Positions 1-6,281 of a DNA stretch of 10,109 bases are shown here, one piece after another. The position numbers were made by a program, and so were the translations under genes. The stretch's first letter is position 1, and every line of letters starts with the position of its first letter. The notes under the pieces were generated by a model that saw nothing but the letters and a program-made list of their open reading frames with translations, was not told the origin of the DNA and searched no databases. The DNA is from Betaproteobacteria bacterium (GTDB lineage: Bacteria; Pseudomonadota; Gammaproteobacteria; Burkholderiales; SG8-39): positions 1 to 10,109 of the forward strand of contig VBCT01000188.1 of the NCBI GenBank assembly GCA_005882235.1, read 5' to 3'.

Positions 1-2
1 TC

Positions 3-563
3 GCTGCCCAGGCCCGCGCGCGCGAAGCCGAAATGCGAGCCAAGGCCGGCGTCGCCGGCGGTCGTCCGGCCGAGGTGCGCGCCGCCGGCGAGCAGCTCGC
101 CGCCGCGAACGCGGCGTTGAATCAAGGCAAAATCGTTCTCTCCCGCACGAAGATCGTCGCTCCCATCGGCGGCATCATCATGACGCGCAGCGTCAATCCC
201 GGCGACATCATCGGCTCGAACGTGACCTCGCCGACCTTGTTCAAGCTCGTCAACCCCAAGCGCGTCGAAGTCAGGCTCGAGATCGAGGAATTGCTCGCTT
301 CGCGCGTGGCGATCGGCCTGCCGGTCACGTTCGTGCTGCCGGGCGGCAAGGTTCCCGTCGGCCATGGCAAGGTCACGCGCATCGCGCCGCAGGTCGAGAA
401 GCGCACGATCGGAGCGGACGACGCGCGCGTCCGCGCCGACAGCATGGTGCGCCCGGCGTGGAGCGATTTCACTCCCGCCGGCAAGGGCGACGCGTTCCCG
501 GTCAACTTCCGCCTCGAGGCGTGGATTCGGCCCTTCGCCGCATCGCAGAGATCGACGGACTGA
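3..563 (+). CDS. HlyD-family efflux adaptor (membrane fusion protein), 5' end outside window, C-terminus apparently truncated
   Basis: The open frame runs in from the left edge, so the N-terminus is missing. The first visible part is an Ala/Arg/Glu-rich segment (AAQARAREAE, then AAGEQLAAANAALNQ), typical of the coiled-coil hairpin of periplasmic adaptors. Next comes the second lipoyl half with the family hallmark LSRTKIVAPIGGII, followed by VNPGDII and a beta-barrel stretch (VEVRLEIEELLASRVAIGLPV). Such adaptors link an inner-membrane ABC or MFS transporter to the outer membrane. The segment IAPQVEKRTIGADDARVRAD resembles adaptors of ABC-type exporters, from memory. After PVNFRLEAWI the frame gives only about a dozen non-family residues and stops. 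The expected last barrel strands and membrane-proximal domain are absent. This suggests a 3'-truncated remnant, but without the upstream genes I cannot say whether a working exporter remains. The last 62 bases are antisense to the methyltransferase tail. Confidence 0.72.
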   Translation, partial: AAQARAREAEMRAKAGVAGGRPAEVRAAGEQLAAANAALNQGKIVLSRTKIVAPIGGIIMTRSVNPGDIIGSNVTSPTLFKLVNPKRVEVRLEIEELLASRVAIGLPVTFVLPGGKVPVGHGKVTRIAPQVEKRTIGADDARVRADSMVRPAWSDFTPAGKGDAFPVNFRLEAWIRPFAASQRSTD

Positions 564-1581
564 AGACGAGGCACTGTGTGTTGGAGAGTTGGTGTTCGTC
601 CCGCCGATCAAGCCGGTAGTTGCTCCGGCTGAACAAGTGTACCCACCCGTCACGGGACCGGACGACCTGTTGTGAAAGCTGATGCACGTACCTCAGTTCG
701 GGCAGTGCGGTATTGTTCCGGGCGAGCGCCTCCTCGGTGTCCCGAAGGATCATTTCGGTCAGCAGAATTCGAGCCACTGGGAAAGCGCGGTGTATGGACC
801 CGAGGATACGCCCGACGCCCTCGTCGTCGAACTCATGCAGGACGAACATCATTGACACGATTTCCGGGGGGGTCTTCAGCTTTGCCGCCGTGATCTCGAG
901 GGCCATCGCATCGCCGACGAGCAGGCGTACAGGTCCGGATTCATAGCCTCGCCTTCGTCCCTCGGCGATGGCGCGGTCCGACACATCCACGCCGATCACC
1001 TCTGTCAGGTTCGTGTGCCTCGCGAGATACGCCGGGAAGGCACCGGTCCCGCATCCAAGATCGAGCACCGAGGCGCAATTCGTTCCCCGCAGCGTTCGCA
1101 TGGTGAATCCGTAATAGAAACGCGACGTGATGTCTTCGGAGGCCATCGCGTCGTACTGGTCGTCCCTGGAAATTCCGACGCCGTAGCGGTCATCGCCGCG
1201 GATCAGCCGGTGAAGTTGGCGGATCGGCTGGTTATAGGCCATCGCGGCATAGACCGCAGATCGGAGCCGGGGAAACTCGCGGAGCTTGCGCACGCGAAAA
1301 TGGCCGCGACCGAGCTGCTCGAGGATCTCTGCCTCTGTGAGGTACTCCAGCGCCGCTTTAAGCTGCACCGCGTCGAATCCGGCCAAGGCGGCCGGCGTGA
1401 CACCCTGTTGCGTTCCCAGCCGTGCCAGGAGACCGCATTTTTCCAGGGCGATCAAAACGTCGAGCACGATGTGGTTGCGGACCGAGGATGCGAGCGTCTT
1501 ACTATGTCGCCACAGTCCGACAGCATCACTGTAACCGGCGATGCGGAACATCGTCCATACATCTCGCAAGCGGCTCAACAT
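502..1581 (-). CDS. Class I SAM-dependent methyltransferase with N-terminal winged-helix-like domain
   Basis: The product is 359 residues from the ATG at 1581. I prefer this start because a purine-rich AAAAGAAAG lies just before it; a GTG at 1608 would add nine residues. Residues about 35-100 form a helical, winged-helix-like dimerisation region (VLDVLIALEKCGLL, ALEYLTEAEIL), as in many small-molecule O-/C-methyltransferases. The Rossmann domain follows: motif I VLDLGCGTG at 172-180, the acidic residue ending strand 2 in GVDVSD (D199), GDAMAL around 223-228, and VLHEFDDE around 247-254. The natural family ending seems to be around QCLVF (336-340). The remaining 19 residues are Arg/Ser-rich and are read antisense through the HlyD gene, so the original stop codon was probably lost. 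The gene lies downstream of tRNA-Pro in the same orientation, 76 bases away, with no pathway partner in view. The substrate cannot be told; a secondary-metabolite substrate is a guess from the architecture. Confidence 0.85.
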   Translation of the reverse strand: MLSRLRDVWTMFRIAGYSDAVGLWRHSKTLASSVRNHIVLDVLIALEKCGLLARLGTQQGVTPAALAGFDAVQLKAALEYLTEAEILEQLGRGHFRVRKLREFPRLRSAVYAAMAYNQPIRQLHRLIRGDDRYGVGISRDDQYDAMASEDITSRFYYGFTMRTLRGTNCASVLDLGCGTGAFPAYLARHTNLTEVIGVDVSDRAIAEGRRRGYESGPVRLLVGDAMALEITAAKLKTPPEIVSMMFVLHEFDDEGVGRILGSIHRAFPVARILLTEMILRDTEEALARNNTALPELRYVHQLSQQVVRSRDGWVHLFSRSNYRLDRRDEHQLSNTQCLVFSPSISAMRRRAESTPRGGS

Positions 1582-1657
1582 GATCTTTCTTTTAATACAT
1601 GGGGCCACTTCTCAGCCACTGGTACTCACTGCCACCTATCGTGGACTGATGCAGGAG

Positions 1658-1734
1658 TGGTCGGGGTGACTGGATTCGAACCAGCGACTCCTGCGTCCCG
1701 AACGCAGTACTCTACCAGGCTGAGCTACACCCCG
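1658..1734 (-). tRNA. tRNA-Pro, anticodon CGG
   Basis: The minus strand folds as a complete 77-nt tRNA including an encoded CCA. The acceptor stem CGGGGTG (1728-1734) pairs with CACCCCG (1662-1668), followed by discriminator A and CCA (1658-1660). The D arm is GCTC...GAGT. The anticodon stem CTGCG/CGCAG carries loop TTCGGGA, with anticodon CGG at 1698-1700, which reads CCG proline codons. The T arm has the standard TTCGAAT loop. The gene lies 46 bases beyond the ispB stop on the same strand. I see no separate promoter, so co-transcription and processing from the ispB transcript is plausible. Its 3' side faces the less conserved part of the window. Confidence 0.97.
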
Positions 1735-1780
1735 AATCGGACAGGAGCCAATGCGCAGGAAGGAGCGCTCCGGGAACTTT

Positions 1781-2749
1781 CTAGTAATCACGCTCGACCG
1801 CGAAGGCCGACAATTCTAGCAAAGATTCGCGGTAACTTGAACCAGGCAGACCTGCGATGGCTTCGCTCGCCGCACGCGCTTCTTCCTTGGCCTTGCTCCT
1901 CGCATAGTCGAGCGCACCGGTCAGGCGAATCGCGTCCAAGACCTCCCGGAATTCTTCACGGCCGCCGCGCTCGATCGCCGAGCGCACCAGCGCCGCCTGT
2001 GCGGGCGATCCGCGCTGCATCACGTGGATCAGCGGCAGCGTCGGTTTGCCCTCCTTCAGGTCGTCACCCAGGTTCTTTCCGGTGTGCGTGGCGTCTCCCG
2101 AATAATCCAGTACATCGTCGATCAGCTGAAAAGCCGTCCCAAGGTGCATGCCGTAGCGCGCGAGGCCGCGCTCGATGTCCGGGCTCGCCTCGCCCAGGAT
2201 CGCGCCCAGTTGCGCTGCCGCTTCGAAGAGCTTCGCGGTTTTGCGCCGGATGACCTCCAGATAGGCGGCCTCGCTCATCGAGAAATTGTGAGCATTCAGG
2301 AGCTGCAGCACCTCGCCCTCCGCAATGGCATTGGTGGCATCCGCCAGCACTTCCATGATCCGCATGCTGCGCACGGCCACCATGATCTGGAAAGCTCGGG
2401 AGTACAGAAAGTCCCCCACGAGCACGCTCGCCGCGTTGCCGAACTCGGCATTGGCCGTCTTGCGGCCGCGCCGCAATTCGGATTCGTCGACGACGTCGTC
2501 ATGCAGGAGCGTGGCCGTATGAATGAATTCCACGACGGCTGCGAGTTCCACATGATGCTCGCCGCGATAGCCGGTCGCCCCGGCGGCAAGGAAAACGAGC
2601 GCCGGGCGCAGGCGCTTGCCGCCTCCAGCGATGATGTACTCCGCGATCTGGCGCACGAGCACTACGTCGGACTCGAGCCGACGCCGGATCATGGCATCCA
2701 CCGCAAGCATGTCTGCGGCGATGAGGTCGCGAAGGAGTGCGGGCTGCAA
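1781..2749 (-). CDS. ispB: Octaprenyl diphosphate synthase (long-chain trans-prenyltransferase)
   Basis: This cytosolic enzyme extends farnesyl diphosphate with isopentenyl diphosphate units to make the ubiquinone side chain. The 322 residues match the family length (323 in E. coli). Visible motifs, in order: GGGKRLRP at 42-49; the first Asp-rich motif DDVVD at 84-88 within TATLLHDDVVDES; RRGRKTAN; GNAASVLVGDFLYSRAFQ; GEVLQL; and the second Asp-rich motif DDVLD at 211-215 followed by GKNLGDDLKEGKPTLPL. The start is TTG at 2749. The first residues (LRDLIAADMLAVDAMI) align well with the E. coli N-terminus, and there is no in-frame ATG upstream before a stop. The first downstream ATG (2710) would cut the conserved N-terminal helix. 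No clear Shine-Dalgarno sequence precedes the TTG, suggesting weak translation initiation. Product chain length (C40 versus another) is not fixed by the sequence. Confidence 0.96.
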   Translation of the reverse strand: MQPALLRDLIAADMLAVDAMIRRRLESDVVLVRQIAEYIIAGGGKRLRPALVFLAAGATGYRGEHHVELAAVVEFIHTATLLHDDVVDESELRRGRKTANAEFGNAASVLVGDFLYSRAFQIMVAVRSMRIMEVLADATNAIAEGEVLQLLNAHNFSMSEAAYLEVIRRKTAKLFEAAAQLGAILGEASPDIERGLARYGMHLGTAFQLIDDVLDYSGDATHTGKNLGDDLKEGKPTLPLIHVMQRGSPAQAALVRSAIERGGREEFREVLDAIRLTGALDYARSKAKEEARAASEAIAGLPGSSYRESLLELSAFAVERDY

Positions 2750-2793
2750 AGGGGGATTATCGCACTGCGGAATCGACTTAACGGCGGGTCAGG

Positions 2794-2802
2794 AGGATAG
2801 CA
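2794..2802 (-). promoter_or_regulatory. Possible extended -10 promoter for ispB
   Basis: On the minus strand TGCTATCCT fits an extended -10 element (TG, one base, then a hexamer matching TATAAT at four of six positions), about 45 bases before the ispB TTG. No good -35 is seen at the usual distance. If used, it lies back-to-back with the rplU promoter, and its upstream region overlaps the rplU -35. This is a weak call from sequence alone. Confidence 0.3.
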
Positions 2803-2810
2803 TATTTTCT

Positions 2811-2840
2811 TTGACCACACCCGCTAAAGGTATGTATAAT
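2811..2840 (+). promoter_or_regulatory. Sigma70 promoter of rplU-rpmA
   Basis: TTGACC at 2811-2816 (five of six matches to the -35 consensus) and a perfect TATAAT at 2835-2840 are separated by 18 bases. Transcription would start near 2847, giving a leader of about 26 nt that contains GGAG (2863-2866) at the right distance from the rplU ATG. A strong constitutive-looking promoter fits ribosomal protein genes. The leader is too short for an autoregulatory RNA structure. Confidence 0.85.
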
Positions 2841-2872
2841 TTCGTGTTTTTCCAGAGGGTTCGGAGATCAGC

Positions 2873-3187
2873 ATGTACGCGGTGGTCAGAACGGGCGGCA
2901 AACAGTATCGCGTTTCCACCGGGGAGAAGCTGAGGATCGAGAAGCTCGCCGCCGTCGTGGGCAGCGAGCTCGTGTTCGACGAGGTGCTGCTTGTCGGTGA
3001 CGGTCAGGCGCTTGATGTCGGAACCCCCGTGGTGAAGGGCGCCTCGGTCAAAGCGAAGGTCGTCGCTCACGGCCTCGGCGACAAAGTGATGATTTTCAAG
3101 CTGCGCCGGCGCAAGAACTCGAAAAGGCTCAGGGGTCATCGTCAGGCCTACACCGAAATCGAGGTCACTGGTATTGCGCAGGCATAG
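2873..3187 (+). CDS. rplU: 50S ribosomal protein L21
   Basis: L21 is a 23S rRNA-binding protein of the large subunit. The 104-residue product opens with the typical MYAVVRTGGKQYRV and carries the basic C-terminal signature FKLRRRKNSKRLRGHRQAYT (about 76-95), ending in the IEVTGI strand. Length is normal (103 in E. coli). GGAG precedes the ATG by six bases. It is the first gene after the strong promoter, with rpmA 23 bases downstream in the universal rplU-rpmA arrangement. Confidence 0.98.
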   Translation: MYAVVRTGGKQYRVSTGEKLRIEKLAAVVGSELVFDEVLLVGDGQALDVGTPVVKGASVKAKVVAHGLGDKVMIFKLRRRKNSKRLRGHRQAYTEIEVTGIAQA

Positions 3188-3210
3188 GACCTCGAGGAGA
3201 AAAACGATCC

Positions 3211-3468
3211 ATGGCACATAAGAAAGCAGGCGGCAGTTCCCGCAATGGCCGCGACTCGCAATCAAAGCGTCTCGGGGTCAAGCGCTACGGCGGGCAGATC
3301 GTAGCCGCGGGCAGCATCATCGTTCGCCAGCGCGGTACCCGTGTGCACCCCGGGGACAACGTCGGCGTCGGGAAGGACCACACCCTTTTTGCAAAGGTGA
3401 ACGGTAAGATCCAATTCAGCTTCAGGGGCCCGGACCACAAACAAACGGTCAGCGTGGTTCCGGCTTAG
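3211..3468 (+). CDS. rpmA: 50S ribosomal protein L27
   Basis: L27 is an 85-residue large-subunit protein whose N-terminal tail reaches the peptidyl transferase centre. The start MAHKKAGGSSRNGRDSQSKR is the standard form without the N-terminal cleaved extension of Firmicutes. The rest (YGGQ, IIVRQRGTRVHPGDNVGVGKDHTLFA) matches the family throughout. A good GAGGAGA Shine-Dalgarno lies at 3194-3200, ten bases before the ATG. An intrinsic terminator follows the stop codon by 18 bases. Confidence 0.98.
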   Translation: MAHKKAGGSSRNGRDSQSKRLGVKRYGGQIVAAGSIIVRQRGTRVHPGDNVGVGKDHTLFAKVNGKIQFSFRGPDHKQTVSVVPA

Positions 3469-3486
3469 AAGCAAGCTGCTCTCCCG

Positions 3487-3520
3487 AAAGCCCTATCCAC
3501 GCGGTAGGGCTTTTTTGTTT
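3487..3520 (+). terminator. Rho-independent terminator after rpmA
   Basis: AAAGCCCTA (3487-3495) pairs with TAGGGCTTT (3505-3513) around a 9-base loop, with a run of six T at 3511-3516. This is a textbook intrinsic terminator for the rplU-rpmA transcript. It stands only 12 bases before obgE, so obgE and proB depend on read-through or on a promoter I cannot identify. Confidence 0.9.
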
Positions 3521-3531
3521 CCACAGGCGCC

Positions 3532-4551
3532 ATGAAATTCGTCGACGAAGCGCGCATCGAGGTCCACGCCGGCAAGGGCGGCGACGGCATCGTGAGCTTC
3601 CGGCGCGAAAAGAACGTACCGCGCGGAGGGCCTGACGGCGGGGACGGCGGCAGCGGCGGCAGCGTCTATGCGGTCGCCGACCGAAACGTCAATACCCTCG
3701 TGGAGTATCGCTTCGCGCGCATTCACCGCGCGCGGGACGGCGAGCGGGGGCGCGGTGCACAATGCAACGGGAAGGGCGCAGATGACGTTGTACTGCGCGT
3801 GCCGGCCGGGACGGTGGTCACGAACGCGCAGACCGGAGAAATGGTCGCCGACCTCGCCGTGCACGAGCAGGCCGCATTGCTCGCGCGGGGAGGCAAAGGG
3901 GGCCTCGGCAATATCAATTTCAAATCGAGTACCAACCGCACGCCCCGAAAAGCGACTCCCGGCGAGCCCGGCGAGCATCGTACGCTCAAGCTCGAGCTGA
4001 AGGTGCTTGCCGATGTCGGATTGCTGGGACTTCCCAATGCCGGAAAATCCACCTTCATTCGCGCCGTCTCGGCTGCCCGCCCCAAGGTTGCCGACTATCC
4101 GTTTACCACCTTGCAGCCGCATCTCGGAGTGGTTCGTGCCGGGATCGATCGCAGCTTCGTGATCGCCGATATCCCGGGGCTCATCGAAGGAGCAGCCGAA
4201 GGTGCGGGCTTGGGGCACCAGTTCCTTAGGCACCTCGCGCGTACGCGGCTGCTCCTGCACATCGTCGATGTGGCACCCTTTGATCCGGACGCCGATCCGG
4301 CTCGCGATGCGCGATCCATTGCCGCGGAGCTGAAGAAATTCGATCCCGCGCTGCACCGGAAGCCGCGCTGGCTGGTGCTGAACAAAATGGATATGCTCCC
4401 CGCGGAGGAGCGCAAGACCTCAGCAGCAAGCCTTGTGCGCAGGCTTCGCTGGCGCGGCCCGAGCTTCTGCATATCGGCGCTCACCGGCGAGGGTTGCCGC
4501 GAACTCAGTTTCGCGGCGATGAAATTCCTGGAAACCGGAAAGGCGGCATGA
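3532..4551 (+). CDS. obgE: Obg/CgtA GTPase, ribosome assembly
   Basis: This essential GTPase binds late 50S particles and is linked to (p)ppGpp signalling. The glycine-rich Obg domain fills about residues 1-158 (HAGKGGDGIVSFRREKNVPR, GPDGGDGGSGGSV). The G domain follows: G1 GLPNAGKST 166-174, switch I FTT 191-193, G3 DIPG 213-216 (DIPGLIEGAAEGAGLGHQFL), G4 NKMD 284-287 and G5 SALTGEG 315-321. At 339 residues it lacks the variable acidic C-terminal tail that lengthens E. coli ObgE to about 390. Short forms are common in this protein. The ATG is preceded only by a weak AGG. Its TGA overlaps the proB ATG by four bases, so the two genes are translationally coupled. Confidence 0.97.
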   Translation: MKFVDEARIEVHAGKGGDGIVSFRREKNVPRGGPDGGDGGSGGSVYAVADRNVNTLVEYRFARIHRARDGERGRGAQCNGKGADDVVLRVPAGTVVTNAQTGEMVADLAVHEQAALLARGGKGGLGNINFKSSTNRTPRKATPGEPGEHRTLKLELKVLADVGLLGLPNAGKSTFIRAVSAARPKVADYPFTTLQPHLGVVRAGIDRSFVIADIPGLIEGAAEGAGLGHQFLRHLARTRLLLHIVDVAPFDPDADPARDARSIAAELKKFDPALHRKPRWLVLNKMDMLPAEERKTSAASLVRRLRWRGPSFCISALTGEGCRELSFAAMKFLETGKAA

Positions 4552-5654
4552 GAGAGGCAAGCCGTTTCGTCGTCAAGGTCGGCAGCACCCTCGTCACCAA
4601 CCGGGGCGCAGGGCTGGACGCGTCGGCCATCGCGCGCTGGGCGGGGCAAGTCGCGAAGCTTCGCCAAAGCGGCAAGGAGTTCGTCCTGGTTTCGAGCGGT
4701 GCAATTGCCGAAGGCATGCAGCGCCTGGGTTGGACGCGGCGCCCGCACGCCATGCACGAGTTGCAGGCCGCCGCAGCAGTCGGGCAGATGGGACTCGTGC
4801 AGGTATACGAGTCGTGCTTCCGGCAGCACGGGCTGCATACGGCGCAGGTGCTCCTCACGCACGCCGATCTCGCCGACAGGCAGCGCTACTTAAATGCCCG
4901 CTCCACCTTGCTGACGCTGCTCGGACTCGGAATCATTCCCGTGATCAACGAGAACGACACCGTCGTTACGGAGGAAATCCGGTTCGGCGACAACGATACG
5001 CTCGGAGCGCTGGTGACCAACTTGGTCGAGGCCGACTGCCTCATCATCCTGACCGACCAGCAGGGGCTCTTCTCCGACGATCCCCGACGCAATCCGGGGG
5101 CCACGCTGATCCGGAAAGCGCAGGCCGGCGAGCCGCGGCTCGAAGAAATAGCTGGCGGAACCGGCTCCACCATTGCCAAGGGCGGCATGCTCACCAAAGT
5201 GCTCGCGGCCAAGCGCGCGGCCCGCTCGGGAGCGCAAACGGTGATCGCTTCCGGACACGAGCCCGATGTCCTGGTCAGGATCGCCGCCGGAGAAGCCGTG
5301 GGCACCCTGCTCACCGCGCAGACGACACCGCTCGCCGCACGTAAGCAGTGGCTCGCTGACCACGTGCAGGTCGGAGGAAGGCTCAGTATCGACGCCGGCG
5401 CCGCCCAAGCCTTGCGCTCCGGCGGCAAGAGCCTGCTGCCGATCGGAGTCAAGGGCGTGGAGGGCGAATTCGAGCGCGGGGCAGTGGTCGCTTGCCTCTC
5501 ACCGGAGGGCACCGAGATCGCGCGTGGGCTGGTCAACTACAACGCACAGGAATCCAGGCGCATCGCCGGCCGGGCGTCAAACGAGATCGAGGCCATACTC
5601 GGATATATCGACGGGCCGGAATTGATCCACCGGGATAATCTTGTCTTGCTCTAG
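4548..5654 (+). CDS. proB: Glutamate 5-kinase (proline biosynthesis)
   Basis: ProB phosphorylates glutamate to gamma-glutamyl phosphate, the committed and feedback-inhibited step to proline. I choose the ATG at 4548, not the in-frame ATG at 4494. It overlaps the obgE stop as ATGA, is preceded by AAAGG, and gives 368 residues (E. coli 367) starting directly at FVVKVGSTLVTN. The amino acid kinase domain shows VSSGAIAEGMQRLG (48-61), INENDTVV (133-140), FGDNDTLGALV (146-156), TDQQGLFSDDPR (169-180) and KGGMLTKVLAAKRA (211-224). The C-terminal PUA domain occupies roughly 277-355 (GKSLLPIGVKGVEGEFERG). proA is not in view. The obgE-proB pairing is typical of Betaproteobacteria. Confidence 0.97.
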   Translation: MREASRFVVKVGSTLVTNRGAGLDASAIARWAGQVAKLRQSGKEFVLVSSGAIAEGMQRLGWTRRPHAMHELQAAAAVGQMGLVQVYESCFRQHGLHTAQVLLTHADLADRQRYLNARSTLLTLLGLGIIPVINENDTVVTEEIRFGDNDTLGALVTNLVEADCLIILTDQQGLFSDDPRRNPGATLIRKAQAGEPRLEEIAGGTGSTIAKGGMLTKVLAAKRAARSGAQTVIASGHEPDVLVRIAAGEAVGTLLTAQTTPLAARKQWLADHVQVGGRLSIDAGAAQALRSGGKSLLPIGVKGVEGEFERGAVVACLSPEGTEIARGLVNYNAQESRRIAGRASNEIEAILGYIDGPELIHRDNLVLL

Positions 5655-5662
5655 CAGGATAA

Positions 5663-5676
5663 AGGCGCGATCGCCT
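5663..5676. other. Small hairpin at the proB/DUF3501 convergence
   Basis: AGGCG (5663-5667), loop CGAT and CGCCT (5672-5676) form a 5-bp stem in the 20-base gap between the converging proB and DUF3501 stop codons; it overlaps the last bases of the DUF3501 gene. There is no T-run on either side, so it is at best a weak or Rho-assisted bidirectional terminator. Confidence 0.3.
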
Positions 5677-6271
5677 AAGCCAGATCTTGCACAAGAGAAT
5701 CGCGCACCGCCGAAGGCGCCTCCAGCGCAGCGGAGTAGCGGGGATGATCGATCCCGATCGCCAAGCCCGCGCCTTTCTTGAGCGCCTGGGCCGTGGCCTC
5801 GTCGAGCTCGAAGCGCAAAAAGTGCACCGCTGAGGTTTTCTGCCCGTTCTCCCGATCGAGATCCTCGTCGGCAATCGCCGGGATCCGCTCGTGGCCCGCG
5901 GCTCGGAGCCACACCTTGTCCTCGATGCCGATCAGATCTGCGAGCCGTTTCGCGCGTTCGTCCGGATCCGGGTACTCGATCATCATGGTCGCCTTGAGAT
6001 TGCTGCCGTCCGGAACGAGCGGGTTGTAGGCAGCGAGCTCCTCCTTGATACCTTCTTCCTCGAAGATCCGCTCGATGCGCAACATTTCCTGCACCTGGTA
6101 ACGGATGGTGAGCTCGTCTTCGAAGACTAGAGTGACGTTCTCGCCAAGGTGAACCGTGCGGTGCTTCTTGTGCGCAATGACCTTCGCCCGGAACTGCGGG
6201 CGCTCGCGCGCGTAGGTTTCGAGGGTCATGAGGCTCGAGCGGTCGATTCTAGGCATGGCGTCCATCGTCAT
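5675..6271 (-). CDS. DUF3501 family protein
   Basis: The 198-residue protein matches what I recall of DUF3501: VTLVFEDELTIRYQVQEMLR (46-65), ERIFEEEGIKEELAAYNPL (67-85), PDGSNLKATMMIEYPD (87-102), LIGIEDKVW (113-121) and KTSAVHFLRFEL (145-156). No biochemical function is known to me for this family. It has no cysteine, no signal peptide and no membrane segment, so it is probably a soluble cytoplasmic protein. It is rich in Glu/Asp, with a basic HKKHR patch at 34-38. It begins 10 bases after the iron-sulfur protein stop on the same strand and is the last gene of the three-gene cassette. The ATG at 6271 lacks a clear Shine-Dalgarno; ATGs at residues 3 and 6 are alternatives. The tight spacing suggests coupled translation and a partnership with the upstream Fe-S protein. 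Confidence 0.88.
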   Translation of the reverse strand: MTMDAMPRIDRSSLMTLETYARERPQFRAKVIAHKKHRTVHLGENVTLVFEDELTIRYQVQEMLRIERIFEEEGIKEELAAYNPLVPDGSNLKATMMIEYPDPDERAKRLADLIGIEDKVWLRAAGHERIPAIADEDLDRENGQKTSAVHFLRFELDEATAQALKKGAGLAIGIDHPRYSAALEAPSAVRDSLVQDLA

Positions 6272-6281
6272 TCAAGCGGGT

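Noticed and set aside
1015..2253. Long plus-strand open frame (412 codons) across the methyltransferase, tRNA and ispB
   Set aside because: It is antisense to two recognisable genes and reads through a tRNA gene. The translation has no family resemblance and is Arg/Pro/Ser-rich, as expected of a shadow frame in GC-rich DNA.
2024..2800. Plus-strand open frame of 258 codons antisense to ispB
   Set aside because: ispB is unmistakable on the other strand, and this frame has no recognisable domain or ribosome binding site.
2841..2872. Possible L21 leader autoregulatory RNA
   Set aside because: The predicted leader is only about 26 nt and shows no stem-loop beyond the Shine-Dalgarno region.
3493..4356. 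Minus-strand open frame of 287 codons antisense to obgE
   Set aside because: obgE carries all five G motifs on the plus strand; the antisense frame shows only GC-bias residue composition.
5667..5674. GCGATCGC octamer resembling the cyanobacterial HIP1 repeat
   Set aside because: I noticed it only here and only as part of a small hairpin; the genes are betaproteobacterial, so it is probably chance.
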